In this document: positions 31,801 through 37,903 of the stretch, in pieces
Numbering within the stretch: position 1 is the stretch's first letter
Layout: every line of letters begins with the position of its first letter
Origin: Metridium senile
Taxonomy: Eukaryota > Cnidaria > Anthozoa > Actiniaria > Metridiidae
Length of the DNA stretch: 64,000 bases
NCBI GenBank assembly: GCA_949775045.1
Contig: OX459106.1
Location: forward strand, 2,468,727-2,532,726
Direction: 5' to 3'
Position numbers and translations under genes: made by a program
The notes under the pieces: model-generated
The model's input: the letters and a program-made list of their open reading frames with translations, nothing else
The model's database searches: none
What the model was told of the DNA's origin: nothing

Positions 31801-33851
31801 TCAAAAATTTGATATCTTCACGTGAAAATATCATCACTATGGTTACACAGCTTTACGGAAACATCTTGTGTCAAAAAAGGTTTTCCTTATTTTCATTGAT
31901 GAAAGGTTGTGAAAGATCATTTCAACACTTGAAGATAAAATTTGTATCTCTGCGTGCCCATGTTATATCCTCTAAATATACATAATTTATTTTTTTAGGA
32001 AATTTTCCACTCTATATGGCCTTATTGGGGCATGTACATTTAGTAAATTAAGGCATTTCCACTCTGTATGAAACTAATTTGTGTCTGTACGATTATTGAC
32101 AACACAGCAGTTAAGAATCATTAGCTCTAGTAACCCGGCGTAACCAATCGATGAAACTGATCATCGGAAATTCAATCGATAGATCGATATCAATCGATAT
32201 TATTACTAAATTGATATCGATTGGCATCGGTCAATCAATCACCAATCGATAATCACAAAAAAAGTCTCCAATCGCGATCGATGAGTATCGATTGCTATTA
32301 GATGTTTATCAATTGCTAATCGATGGGTATCGACTGATCAAACTAGTACTGTATCTGATGACGCAATTTGAAGATCTGCATGATGTACACACCATTTCAG
32401 AAGTTTCTGTTTTATAAAGTTATAATATGTGAGGGTTAATGACGTTTGCACCTAAATGTTTCAACGTTCAACTATTTTTCATATTTTCAACATTAATAGA
32501 TACAGTATAGTTTAAAAAAAAATCGGGGGTCACCGGCTCGTTTTAAGTCATTCGTAAACCATTATCTAATTTTCACAGAATATTCAAAAATGGGGAGAGA
32601 TTGCTTTCTCACGAGTTATAAGAATTTAAAGAAGTGTTTCTTAATGTTTCGCTTATTGAAACACTCGAATGATGTCTTCATGAAGTGTGAGCACGAAATT
32701 GATAAAAAAAACAATGCGCAGAGGGATGCGCGCCAAAAACGAGCGCGAACGTTGTTAACTGTCGACTGTGACGGCAATAAGCCATTCATCGGGGACTGAA
32801 GCCGAATCAGGAATCAGGAATCACGGCTTTGAAATTTGCAAGAATCATTTATCTTTGTGTAAAATGTAGGAATCATGAATTTTTTTGCACATGGCTTTTT
32901 TTTACAAAAAACAACAACATAGAATGAATCATGAATCGCAACAAAAATTTGACTAGGAATCATGAATCATTGACGAAAATTGGTAAGGAATCATGAGTCA
33001 TCGAAAAAAAATGATTCCGCTTCAGCCCCGACATTCATAAGGGTCTCAATGGTATGGCGGTCAATAGGAAATAACAGCATTGACATCCTTCTAACATGTA
33101 TACCCTGTCTAAGACCAGAAGCTCAAAGACCTGACTGGCAGCACATACCTGTTTAGTAAATATATGGGAGTACCCTAACCCTGTCCCCGAGGAAATACAG
33201 TAATATGATAACTAGAGATACAAATTTTATCTTCGAGTGTTGAAATGATCTTTTTAACGATTGAGCGTAGCGAATGAGTAAACAAGTGAGAGATTTTCAA
33301 CACAAGAAGATAAAATTTGTATCTCCAAGCGACCATGTAATGTTCTGTTTATTATATAATTATCAATTAAAATAAAATAAAACTTTTTTTGACACAAGAA
33401 GTTACCGTAAAGCTGTGTAACCATAGTGATGATATCTTCACATGTTTTTCACATGTGAAGAAATCAATTTTTAGAAACAGAGAAATATCGGTATTTAATT
33501 GACAAATATTATATAAAAATAAAGGTTATTTGTTTTAACTGCATCACTGTATAAATAAGACCGTTTTGTTGTGCACTTGTAATTGTTTGGGATTTCATAA
33601 TATACCTGACTCTTCTTCTTCATTTCCATCTTTTAGTTTTAATTTTTGTAGTTTTGACGTTAAATCTGTTGAGAAATATTCGAAATATTGAAACTACAGC
33701 TTGTGTCGTTTCCATGGTGCCAGATCACAGAAATTATGTCAAAACAACTCTAAGTTTACTACAACAGATAAAGCTTACTTGAACACTCGCTCTGTAGATC
33801 TAAAGCTGGACTGAAGCCCCACCAAGTTATAGCACCAAAACCGTCTGTCAT
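4053..33851 (-). CDS. DNAAF3: Dynein axonemal assembly factor 3, 15 exons (full gene span)
   Basis: DNAAF3 (Chlamydomonas PF22) is a cytoplasmic factor needed to pre-assemble outer and inner dynein arms before transport into motile cilia; human defects cause primary ciliary dyskinesia. CDS exons, in coding order: 33779-33851, 33606-33665, 30786-30880, 29003-29096, 18390-18483, 16437-16500, 16209-16291, 14135-14225, 13856-13981, 13080-13202, 11938-12142, 11148-11262, 8988-9062, 7881-7962, 4053-4130. They sum to 1458 nt (485 aa plus stop), every junction is GT-AG and phase-compatible, and no internal stop arises. Family hallmarks in order: WWGFSPALDLQ at the N-terminus, [76 protein letters not shown], MVHLL. 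The human protein is somewhat longer, mostly at the C-terminus. Introns reach 10.5 kb and carry many transposons; intron 4 holds a whole peptide gene on the other strand. Exons 2 and 15 are the least conserved and rest mainly on splice and phase agreement. Confidence 0.93.
4207..4938. mobile_element. pogo/Tc1-mariner-like MITE with internal (TTA)n
   Basis: CAGTGGGACCCCATTAATCC at the left and an inverted partner ending CCACTG are flanked by TA on both sides (4205-4206, 4939-4940). The centre (4484-4860) is an almost pure TTA/ATA microsatellite of about 375 bp. Confidence 0.78.
5413..7786. mobile_element. 2,374-bp fold-back transposon, TA target duplication
   Basis: Arms of over 1 kb are inverted copies; ends are CAGTGCTGCTAATTCAACCG and its complement; TA flanks both ends, and the empty site at 46746 confirms the boundary. 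The right end also carries the interior of the small MITE found at 45361. A unique stretch (about 6300-6500) has a Lys/Arg-rich open frame ending at a splice-donor-like site. Confidence 0.88.
6320..6424 (-). other. Possible basic exon carried by the fold-back transposon
   Basis: ATG at 6424 opens 35 codons (MVNNSKSRKRRADICLANKE, then NIKRMKRGREKKGSV) ending at GTAAGT. The segment is absent from the opposite arm. It could be an N-terminal transposase exon, a captured host exon or chance; no next exon was found. Confidence 0.3.
7881..7962 (-). CDS. DNAAF3: DNAAF3 exon 14
   Basis: It encodes FMLDLQSEQKQEYLKRITGM and AHAAGCK, matching the family 'YLVDVRQEQLQGF..RVRELAQAAG'. Phase 2 in, phase 0 out, GTGAGT donor. 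Confidence 0.9.
8035..8570 (+). mobile_element. LINE 3' fragment (RT C-terminal region) with (TACTG)n tail
   Basis: An open frame of 162 codons contains LNRLEVCWHQILRSMVKGGW, typical of the region after the RT core of non-LTR elements. After the stop and AATAAA comes a short CTGTA repeat tail. It sits in DNAAF3 intron 13 in the opposite orientation. Confidence 0.7.
8571..8894. mobile_element. Fold-back MITE (CGTATAACCCACTTTTAAAA family)
   Basis: Left CGTATAACCCACTTTTAAAA and inverted right arm ending near 8894. A degraded copy of one arm is at 63670-63775. Confidence 0.8.
8988..9062 (-). CDS. DNAAF3: DNAAF3 exon 13
   Basis: It encodes (S)MVHLLTPDINSLFADAAMV and TIETT, matching 'GMVHLLIPELGACVAPGG'. 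Phase 2 in and out, GTAAGT donor. Confidence 0.92.
9212..9359. mobile_element. Fold-back MITE
   Basis: CAATAGCTGTTATTACA pairs with TGTAATAACAGCTATTG; internal GTCGAGGCTTTCGG and CCGAAAGCCTCGA also pair. Confidence 0.8.
9357..10190. mobile_element. TIR element, 'GGACTGGGTAC' family, copy 2
   Basis: Ends GGCCTTTTCCAAAACAAGTA and an inverted partner finishing at 10190. No transposase frame; it carries the same GGAATGTATGGTTTGGAAGG palindrome as the copy at 3504. Confidence 0.8.
10190..10313. mobile_element. Short fold-back MITE
   Basis: ATATTCTTTAGAATATGACT and AATTCTAAAGAATAT pair across about 120 bp. Confidence 0.65.
10581..10986. mobile_element. Fold-back element in DNAAF3 intron 12
   Basis: ACCACCGATTTCGTTACTA near the left pairs with TAGTAATGAAATCGGTGGTA; GATTCTCTTCCGTCGATCAA also has an inverted partner. 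Confidence 0.7.
11148..11262 (-). CDS. DNAAF3: DNAAF3 exon 12
   Basis: It encodes [20 protein letters not shown] and then KYAHLFNCLYFSN, matching '[30 protein letters not shown]'. Phase 1 in, phase 2 out, donor GTAAAC. Confidence 0.94.
11396..11565 (+). repeat. (GGAA)n microsatellite
   Basis: About 40 perfect AAGG units followed by degenerate purine-rich repeats to about 11915, immediately after DNAAF3 exon 11. Confidence 0.95.
11938..12142 (-). CDS. DNAAF3: DNAAF3 exon 11
   Basis: It starts with MATNVAEFNITALIHEL, matching 'EITQHNVTELL', and continues into a Glu/Lys-rich acidic linker in the place where other family members are also variable. Phase 0 in, phase 1 out, donor GTAACA. Confidence 0.9.
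12730..12989. mobile_element. TACACCTA-ended MITE, copy 2 (intact)
   Basis: Nearly perfect arms of about 110 bp; ends TACACCTATTTCAATTAACG and its complement; TA flanks on both sides. Confidence 0.88.
13080..13202 (-). CDS. DNAAF3: DNAAF3 exon 10
   Basis: Forty-one complete codons including CRGYWGDLVNSPYISFGIES, matching 'RGYWGDIATGPFVAFGIE'. Phase 0 on both sides; donor GTAAAC. Confidence 0.96.
13225..13835 (+). repeat. 22-bp minisatellite in DNAAF3 intron 9
   Basis: About 27 degenerate copies of ACCAACCACTTACTGACACC plus TT, starting right beside exon 10 and ending beside exon 9. Confidence 0.9.
13856..13981 (-). CDS. DNAAF3: DNAAF3 exon 9
   Basis: Forty-two complete codons including [11 protein letters not shown] and [11 protein letters not shown], both diagnostic of the family. 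Phase 0 on both sides. A 22-bp minisatellite lies directly downstream in the intron. Confidence 0.96.
14135..14225 (-). CDS. DNAAF3: DNAAF3 exon 8
   Basis: It encodes [20 protein letters not shown] followed by WDLVMKLNKM, one of the strongest family blocks. Phase 2 in, phase 0 out. Confidence 0.96.
14304..15552. mobile_element. TIR element with internal direct duplication
   Basis: Ends TTAAGGTTACCGTCCACGTT and complement. Inside, 14379-14755 is repeated at 14979-15340; each copy is itself an imperfect palindrome. Between them lies a GGAATTCC/CTAGG palindrome-rich tract (14765-14970). Confidence 0.82.
15553..16208. other. DNAAF3 intron 7 part; CATGGGTTTTT/CCATGAAA repeats
   Basis: About 15780-16160 is built of short phrases such as TTCATGGG and CCATGAAA in both orientations; no gene. 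Confidence 0.5.
16209..16291 (-). CDS. DNAAF3: DNAAF3 exon 7
   Basis: It encodes FKERDMLEGIFKFWRNTDQK and the following VFDICKS, aligned with the family 'RERDALEAVFRFW'. Phase 0 in, phase 2 out, GTGAGT donor. Confidence 0.94.
16437..16500 (-). CDS. DNAAF3: DNAAF3 exon 6
   Basis: A 64-nt exon encoding (R)MVTDFDFLKSQLPCIDMSQ then LK. Acceptor CTTCATTAG, donor GTATTT, phase 2 in and 0 out. Confidence 0.88.
16775..17890 (+). repeat. Giant (TACAG)n pentanucleotide array
   Basis: About 212 essentially perfect TACAG units (16786-17845) flanked by TATAG units on both sides. It lies in DNAAF3 intron 5. Its complement is the CTGTA unit that also forms the tail of the LINE at 8035. Confidence 0.97.
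18390..18483 (-). CDS. DNAAF3: DNAAF3 exon 5
   Basis: It encodes EKTQLFLELFGNSLIRPQTS and the following EYLQNKANQFI, matching 'ETFLEVWGNALLRP'. Phase 1 in, phase 2 out, GTAAGT donor. Confidence 0.94.
18640..18745. repeat. Hairpin of ATGATAGTT units
   Basis: CATGATAGTTGG and CAACTATCAT phrases pair, bounded by GGTCAAACG and CGTTTGACC. A poly(C) run follows at about 18784-18802. Confidence 0.6.
18803..20229. other. DNAAF3 intron 4, no gene seen
   Basis: AT-rich. A LINE-like 3' end (GCGTTATAAATCAATAAATC) occurs at about 19500; otherwise nothing recognised. Confidence 0.45.
20230..22775. mobile_element. Large inverted-repeat element, arms about 0.75 kb
   Basis: 20240-20990 pairs with 21760-22770, for example TTCAATTGAAGGACCTGATC and AACTTATTGTGAATTCCGCA. 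The spacer contains a LINE C-terminal relic (ESFYCSGPAAWNSLP at about 21100). The right arm alone has a 200-bp insertion (21945-22146). Confidence 0.82.
21945..22146 (+). mobile_element. Short retroposon with (ATTATC)n tail
   Basis: Inserted in the right arm between CCTCA and TGATCC, which are contiguous in the left arm. Its 3' end, GCGCTATATAAATGC then ATTATC repeats, is typical of L2/CR1-type LINE ends. Confidence 0.75.
22776..24185. other. DNAAF3 intron 4, upstream of the His-rich gene
   Basis: 22910-23070 is an inverted copy of 21230-21400 (LINE 3' related). A segment with CAGAAAAATAAAAGTTATA is repeated at 23113 and 23231. No gene. Confidence 0.5.
24186..24193 (+). promoter_or_regulatory. 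TATA box of His-rich peptide gene
   Basis: TATAAATA lies 60 bp before the start codon, giving an expected transcription start near 24217 and a 5' UTR of about 35 nt. Confidence 0.7.
24253..24331 (+). CDS. His-rich precursor exon 1 (signal peptide)
   Basis: Twenty-six codons plus one base: three Met codons, one Lys, a Leu/Val core and small residues before the likely cleavage site (ASA or SAA). Donor G|GTGTTT, phase 1. Confidence 0.85.
24253..27800 (+). CDS. Secretory precursor of two amidated histidine-rich peptides (novel)
   Basis: CDS exons: 24253-24331, 25149-25214, 25722-25820, 26400-26516, 27000-27098, 27709-27800; 552 nt, 183 aa. All introns are GT-AG and all are phase 1. Residues 1-23 form a signal peptide (MMMKTLLLLLAVVSVASLQA then SAA). 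A short propeptide ends ADFKKDELQ, then comes a very acidic segment (exon 3, about half Asp/Glu), then EPKLGKR, then peptide 1 WWHHHNHHQHHHHHHY-GKR. A second copy of ADFKKDEL plus acidic segment (exon 5) plus EPKLGKR leads to peptide 2 WWHHHHHHHHRHHTQHHHHY-GKR-stop. KR sites are prohormone convertase sites; Gly before KR is an amidation donor. The acidic spacers could neutralise or hold the His-rich peptides. Function is unknown: metal (Zn/Cu) binding, pH-switched antimicrobial activity or signalling are possibilities. The gene is nested in DNAAF3 intron 4 on the opposite strand. Confidence 0.87.
25149..25214 (+). CDS. His-rich precursor exon 2 (propeptide)
   Basis: Encodes DYPAETNRLTNKADFKKDEL and Q; acceptor TTCACAG, donor G|GTAGGC. 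The stretch AAGGCAGACTTC to GTAGGC reappears at the end of exon 4. Confidence 0.85.
25722..25820 (+). CDS. His-rich precursor exon 3 (acidic spacer, copy 1)
   Basis: Thirty-three codons beginning DDAEDDAEVAEPDDEEADDE and ending NDDKIE. Acceptor TCTGTTTAG, donor GTACGT, phase 1. Confidence 0.88.
25825..26335 (+). repeat. CAT/CAN microsatellite intron, copy 1
   Basis: A long imperfect (CAT)n tract interspersed with CAG, CAA, GTT and ATT triplets. One frame reads mostly His, with phrases such as HQHQHHHHYQG that resemble the mature peptides. Confidence 0.9.
26400..26516 (+). CDS. His-rich precursor exon 4 (peptide 1 fused to a copy of exon 2 end)
   Basis: Encodes EPKLGKR, WWHHHNHHQHHHHHHY, GKR, then GEQKADFKKDELR. 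The last part repeats the end of exon 2, marking the breakpoint of an internal tandem duplication. Confidence 0.9.
27000..27098 (+). CDS. His-rich precursor exon 5 (acidic spacer, copy 2)
   Basis: Same length as exon 3 with only a few substitutions (D to N, A to G, V to A), begins DDAENDAEVGEPDDEEADDE. Same splice sites. Confidence 0.88.
27103..27652 (+). repeat. CAT/CAN microsatellite intron, copy 2
   Basis: Second copy of the imperfect (CAT)n intron, differing from copy 1 by several triplet gains and losses. Confidence 0.9.
27709..27800 (+). CDS. His-rich precursor exon 6 (peptide 2 and stop)
   Basis: Encodes EPKLGKR, WWHHHHHHHHRHHTQHHHHY, GKR, TAA. Acceptor TATCATAG as in exon 4. Confidence 0.9.
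28021..28026 (+). terminator. Poly(A) signal of His-rich peptide gene
   Basis: AATAAA about 220 bp after the stop, followed by a T-rich stretch. Confidence 0.7.
28612..28976. mobile_element. Fold-back element near DNAAF3 exon 4
   Basis: AATAGAATGACATTT and AAATGTCATTCTATT, plus CAGTGTTTGATA and its complement, form nested inverted repeats with TTTTTACGGTGTT in the centre. Confidence 0.75.
29003..29096 (-). CDS. DNAAF3: DNAAF3 exon 4
   Basis: It encodes [20 protein letters not shown] and ALEPKENLGLQ, the family 'ENNLE..ARH' segment. Phase 0 in, phase 1 out. The intron that follows (18484-29002) is the largest of the gene and contains the His-rich peptide gene. Confidence 0.94.
29154..29300. 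mobile_element. GTTTCCCGAG fold-back MITE
   Basis: ACACTTAATGACTGGTCCCG and its complement bound an almost complete 147-bp hairpin rich in GTTTCCC. Confidence 0.82.
30030..30250. mobile_element. Fold-back MITE, CCCATTTAAATCTGTAC ends
   Basis: AACAGGTTCCCATTTAAATC and complement; the middle pairs through AACACACAGATCAACCAATC. Confidence 0.85.
30270..30464. mobile_element. pogo-like MITE
   Basis: CAGTGGTACCTCTATTAAGC and its complement, repeated ACTTAATAGAGGT phrases inside; Tigger/pogo-like ends. Confidence 0.75.
30786..30880 (-). CDS. DNAAF3: DNAAF3 exon 3
   Basis: It encodes GTLNILMVGAGDCRHILKTL followed by AYSKRWKKRQIN, matching the family segment 'DVLLLGSVDGRHLLRTL'. Phase 1 in, phase 0 out, with a GTAAGT donor. 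Confidence 0.9.
31376..31537. mobile_element. Fold-back MITE
   Basis: CAGCAAAAACCCGCATAAAA and its complement bound about 160 bp. Confidence 0.8.
31760..33525. mobile_element. TIR element filling most of DNAAF3 intron 2
   Basis: Arms pair over about 100 bp (ATGGTTACACAGCTTTACGG and complement). GATAAAATTTGTATCTC occurs three times in both orientations. The interior has an ATCGAT-rich tract (32140-32340) and GAATCATGAATC repeats (32800-33010). No transposase frame. Confidence 0.7.
33606..33665 (-). CDS. DNAAF3: DNAAF3 exon 2
   Basis: The acceptor is TTCTCAACAG and the donor GTATAT, phase 1 to phase 1. It encodes a Lys-rich then Glu-rich linker (LTSKLQKLKLKDGNEEEES). Similarity is weak here, so the call rests on position, splice sites and phase. 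Confidence 0.75.
33779..33851 (-). CDS. DNAAF3: DNAAF3 exon 1
   Basis: This exon starts at the ATG at 33851 and encodes MTDGFGAITWWGFSPALDLQ and a few further residues, close to the vertebrate N-terminus (GFGSVSWWGLSPALDLQ). It ends in phase 1 at a GTAAGC donor. Confidence 0.93.
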
Positions 33852-33994
33852 ATTGCAAAAATAGGTCAAAAATGAAGTTGAATTTAGACGATGAAGCGAA
33901 GCAACTCTGCCGCCATTTTGAAAACTCGTACAATAAAGTACGCTGGGTTACCTGTGGCTGGTTCCAGTCCCTCCCGCATTCATTTTGTCCAACA
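33852..33994. promoter_or_regulatory. Shared bidirectional promoter DNAAF3 / NDUFV3
   Basis: Only 143 bp separate the divergent start codons of DNAAF3 (minus) and NDUFV3 (plus). The interval has no TATA box. GCCGCCATTTTG at 33909-33920 fits the YY1 consensus. GTTACC at 33947-33952 matches the 5' half (GTNRCC) of an RFX X-box, the ciliary-gene element, but the second half is poor. Regulatory roles are inference from motif shape. Confidence 0.65.
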
Positions 33995-35374
33995 TGGCGG
34001 CGTTAATGGCTGAATTCCGTGTAGGATTAAACCAGTTATTTAGGGTAAAAAGACTATCCTATATTTATCATTGTATAGCAGAACTATAATTAAATCTGCA
34101 AGGCAGCTGAATTAATACTAATTGTATTGTTTTTTTGATAGAGAGCAAGGGTTTTACCTGCGAGAGGTCTAACGACAACAACGACTTCGGGTTCAGGAGA
34201 CTCGACCTTTATATCTCCCGATGTGTCCATACCCAAAGGTATTTAATACATTGTGTAGAATAACTAGATACTGTTTTAAGCAGGGGATTATTAAACAGGG
34301 TTCGTGCTACTCCGTAAACTCCTTGAAAACTCCCTAGATTTGATTTACGTTTTTAAGGGCACTTGAAAAGCCCTTGAATTTTAGAAAACCAGTAAAAACA
34401 ACTCCTTAAAAACTCCTTAATTCTAGCTAAAGTAGGGTAAAAATTCTATTATTGCAAATTAAAGTTAAGTAAAAATTTTAGTATTGTACATCATTTTCGT
34501 AAATTCGTAAATTTTCGTTTATCAAAGTTGTCGCAAAAAGTGCTTAAAAATTACTTTTTGGTCATTGAAAACTCCTTGAAAACTCCTTAGATTTTGTTTA
34601 CTGACATCAGCACGAACCCTGTGTAGACTAGTAAGCAACAATATAGTGAATGAAGCAAAATTTATTTCAAAGTCGATACAAAGTCAAAACAGTAATACAC
34701 TCATTTTAAAATTTAGGTGACTTAGAAATTGATGGCAATGTCAAAGAAAATGTGCTTAGAAACAGCGATAAAATGAATTGAAAATCAATAATAATAAACT
34801 TAAATGTTGCAAGTGACATTGCACTCCAAAAAATTATAATTATAAACAAGCAGCCACCATCTTCACTGAAAACAGCAACCTGTGACTGACAGAGCCTGGG
34901 AACTTGACAGTGATAAATGCAGTATCTGCTGTAGATACTGCATTTATCAATGTCAAGTTCACATGCTACTCAGATTTAGCCGTGTGCTCTTGGCCAATCA
35001 GATTCAATGTAGTTAGTAAAATGTATCATCAATTAACTAATTGATTATCAAATGATATCCTAATTGATAAGCCTGGATCTTGCAAGGATCTTACATGGGT
35101 CTTGGTAAGATGTTCAACCTGGGCTGAAGCTTTGAATGTGTCAGAGATTTTTGAAATAGCTACAGTATACATATATTTCATATTTTTATTGTCTCTGTTT
35201 TCAGCAGTGAAAGAAGAGCCCTTTGACAACAGTACATACAAAGTACAAGAGTATTTCTCCTATAACCAACAGTCTTTCTATGACATTGAGGTGGAGATAG
35301 ATGGAACAGGAAAGAGACAGACACAACCAGACCAGACTGTACCCTACAAACACATGGAACCATGGAAAAAATAA
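33995..35374 (+). CDS. NDUFV3: NADH dehydrogenase (ubiquinone) flavoprotein 3-like, complex I accessory subunit
   Basis: NDUFV3 is a small accessory subunit of the matrix-arm N-module of mitochondrial complex I. CDS exons are 33995-34045 (17 codons, phase 0 out), 34142-34238 (phase 1 out) and 35205-35374, giving 318 nt or 105 aa, similar in size to the short vertebrate isoform. The N-terminus (MAALMAEFRVGLNQLFR, then RARVLPARGL) is Arg-rich and lacks acidic residues except one, like a mitochondrial presequence. The conserved C-terminal block is PFDNSTYKVQEYFSYNQQSF followed by YDIEVEI, corresponding to vertebrate '[27 protein letters not shown]'. The protein ends in a coral-specific-looking tail (KHMEPWKK). 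Splice sites are GG|GTAAAA, TTTTGATAG, AG|GTATTT and GTTTTCAG. It shares a promoter with DNAAF3. Confidence 0.88.
34294..34623. mobile_element. Fold-back element in NDUFV3 intron 2
   Basis: Terminal inverted repeats CAGGGTTCGTGCT and AGCACGAACCCTG bound about 330 bp that also repeat the phrase ACTCCTTGAAAACTCC near both ends. Non-coding MITE. Confidence 0.65.
34897..34967. repeat. Short inverted repeat in NDUFV3 intron 2
   Basis: GAACTTGACAGTGATAAATG pairs with CATTTATCAATGTCAAGTTC; hairpin of about 70 bp. The rest of this intron (34239-35204) shows nothing else recognisable. Confidence 0.6.
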
Positions 35375-35470
35375 TCACTAAGACACTGTAAAAAAAAAAA
35401 ACTACATTTACCTAATATAATTCACATGTTGGTGGAGATTTTTTGGTTGTTTATTGACCGGTAGTCATTA

Positions 35471-35842
35471 GGCCTTTTGTAACAACAGGTCACGTGACCC
35501 TACCCCTTTTAAATCGAACAGCTGTGCCAAAATGAACATCAGAAATGAAAAGACCACCTCAACATTAGTAAGATGGCGAAATATCAGCTCATAAAATGTA
35601 ACACGAAGGAAATGGCATTACATTTAAAATTCGATATTTTATAAGGATTTGTATGGAAAATCATACATTTCCTTATAAAATATATATATATTTAATGCCA
35701 TTTCTCCTATGCTCAACATTATGAGCTAAAACTTTGGCTTTTTACTAATATGAAGGTGCTCTTTTCATTCCTGATGTTCATTTTGACACAGCTGCTCGAT
35801 TTAAAAGGGGTAGGGTCACGTGACCTGTTGTTGCAAAAGGCA
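35471..35842. mobile_element. Fold-back MITE downstream of NDUFV3
   Basis: CCTTTTGTAACAACAGGTCA and complement; arms about 110 bp including CACGTGACCCTACCCC. Confidence 0.85.
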
Positions 35843-36069
35843 TATTGACCTCTTTACCACAAATTGCCCATTTCAGACCACATGTCATTCTCTTGAGAAT
35901 TGTTTCTTTTATGATGAAGGTGTTCTAACATTTACATGTGAAAGAATCAACTCCAAGGGTAGCATCACGTGATCTGAAATGGGTAAACAAACAAGGAAGG
36001 TAAATAGGTCTATTGTCCATTTCAGACCATGTATCATTCCCTTGAGAATATTGTTCTATTATGCACAGT

Positions 36070-36370
36070 ATAAAATGAAATAGGGCCGATTCAGCCACAA
36101 TTTATTGTAGCCAAAATTTTGACCCAGACCTCTTCAAATAAGGCTGCTTTGGCCCTAACAATTTGGGCGGTTTTTTTTGGTCCCATGTTTGGGGCTGTTT
36201 TTGCCCTTGTCGTGGGCTGTTTTTTGACCTGGATACAGCCCTCTTCAAATAGGGCAGATTTGGGTCTAACAATTGGGGCCAATTTTTTTGGCCCCATGTA
36301 TGGGCTGTTTTGACGCCTTTATAGTTGGCCGTTTTTTGACCCAGAAACGGCCCCCTTAACATAAGGCTGT
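36070..36370 (+). repeat. Two-unit tandem repeat, period about 115 bp
   Basis: TTTTGACC..CCTCTTCAAATA..GGC and TTTTTTGGCCCCATGT phrases recur twice. Confidence 0.7.
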
Positions 36371-36424
36371 TTTGGATCTAATTAGCATAAGAGCAATTTC
36401 TCATTCATTCCATATTTTTTGTTA

Positions 36425-36600
36425 TTATTATTATTTTATCTTGGACGTTCTGGGACTCGAACCAGGAACCACTGGCGTGAAATTCTAGTGCATTACCAAC
36501 TAAGCCAATAATGAATTCGTTGACAGTTTTAGGTTGATGTGATATTTTATTGATGTTTCCCTCATAGGTTGATCACTAATTATTTGAGAAAAAGTTCAAA
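36425..36600 (-). mobile_element. tRNA-like (SINE-type) repeat, copy 1
   Basis: On the minus strand GGCTTAGTTGGTAATGCAC (D-arm/A-box-like) is followed by GGTTCCTGGTTCGAGTCCC (T-arm/B-box) at tRNA spacing. The stems are imperfect and a second copy lies at 48807, so this is a repeat rather than a working tRNA gene. Confidence 0.65.
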
Positions 36601-37142
36601 ATCTAAACATTGCTAAATTGGCTATTACTTTCTTAATTATTTTAACTAATCTTCTAGTTTAAGTAATGTTCTTTTCTACTATTTTCAGTACACTCATGTG
36701 CTTTAGGTCTTCGCCCAATGCTTGGACGCTAGGTAGTCTTTGAACGCATTTCCCACTGTTTGCCATTTAGTTGAATGCATGATTAAAAATTAGAGGGCAT
36801 ATTTACTATATATTAATTCTTTTAATTGAATATTAACCATTATATTTGGTCCTAACTGTAGCCAAATTGGCCACTCTAAGATGAGGGCCAAAATAGACCT
36901 CAGAGGGCCAATTTGGCACACCATTAGACTTGGACCTTAAATGTAGCCAAATTGGTCACTCTAAGAGGAGGTCCAAAACAGACCTGAGAGGACCAATTTG
37001 GAATACTAACGTCAGTGTTTTCAATTACTTATAATAGCAAGACCGTCGAAATAACACTGTCGTTTTTGCAATATACATGAACAACCCCGATTTGGTATAA
37101 ATACAAGTTACTAATATGAGAGTCAATTTGGCACTAATAAAA

Positions 37143-37246
37143 CTATTCTAAGCACTAAGAATAAAAGCGAGTATTTACATAACAATAGATATCCCATCAT
37201 GCACCTTGTATATATTAGCCCGTGTCCGTGTCTTTGTGTCACTCTC
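37143..37246 (+). repeat. Direct repeat A, left copy
   Basis: About 100 bp starting ACTATTCTAAGCACTAAGAA, almost identical to 40675-40775; the two bracket the satellite array. Confidence 0.85.
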
Positions 37247-37562
37247 ATCGACGACGCCGGCTAGCTAGTTAGTTCCTCGTTCTTAGAGAACATATCGCAA
37301 CGCGTCATGGCCGAGAATGATGTACGACATCCTGTGGATGCCGGCCATGTGCCAGTTTAAGAAGTTGAAGCGTTTCCTGTCGCCCAAAATCCAACAGGCA
37401 GTTGCTCAAGTGGACGCTAACGTGGCCAATGTTGTTCCGCCGCTTCAGGTATTCCAGTTTGCGCTTTCGTTAGTTTCACTTATTCCTCGCATTTCACAGT
37501 TTACGAGTTCTGAGCCTGGTTGAGGTCTACCGCTAGCGGTATGATAACTTAGAAACTTATGT

Positions 37563-37626
37563 ATGATAACTTAGAAACAGGCAAATTAAAAGAGCTCTTT
37601 TAATTTGCCTGTTTCTAAGTTATCAT
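37563..37626. repeat. Perfect 64-bp palindrome
   Basis: ATGATAACTTAGAAACAGGC to its exact complement with GAGCTC at the centre and no spacer. A further partial copy of the arm lies just before it. Confidence 0.95.
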
Positions 37627-37903
37627 ATCAGTGTTAGGTCTACTTTATCCAGGTTTAATTTTTTCGCTGGTTGTGCAAATTTCTCCAAAACGTGGAGTTT
37701 GTTCCTTCTCGTTTTCATACTCTATTGTGTCTAAGTGTTAACGTTTAACATACAAATATAGTTTATATTTGCCGTATGCAAATTTCCGTCAAAAAGCCTT
37801 AGTTGTTTTCCCTCGTGGCCCCCCTGACGATTCCAAAAATGTTTGTCAATGTTCGAATGTTATGAGAATTATGCATCAAGTTATTTTTTTTTTTTTTTCA
37901 GTT

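Noticed and set aside
36425..36510. Functional tRNA gene
   Set aside because: D- and T-arm-like parts are present, but acceptor and anticodon stems are poor and a homologous repeat exists at 48.8 kb.
37307..37523. Protein-coding start (ATGGCCGAGAATGATG)
   Set aside because: The frame stops after 17 codons; the overlapping frame lacks recognisable features and there is no convincing splice pair.
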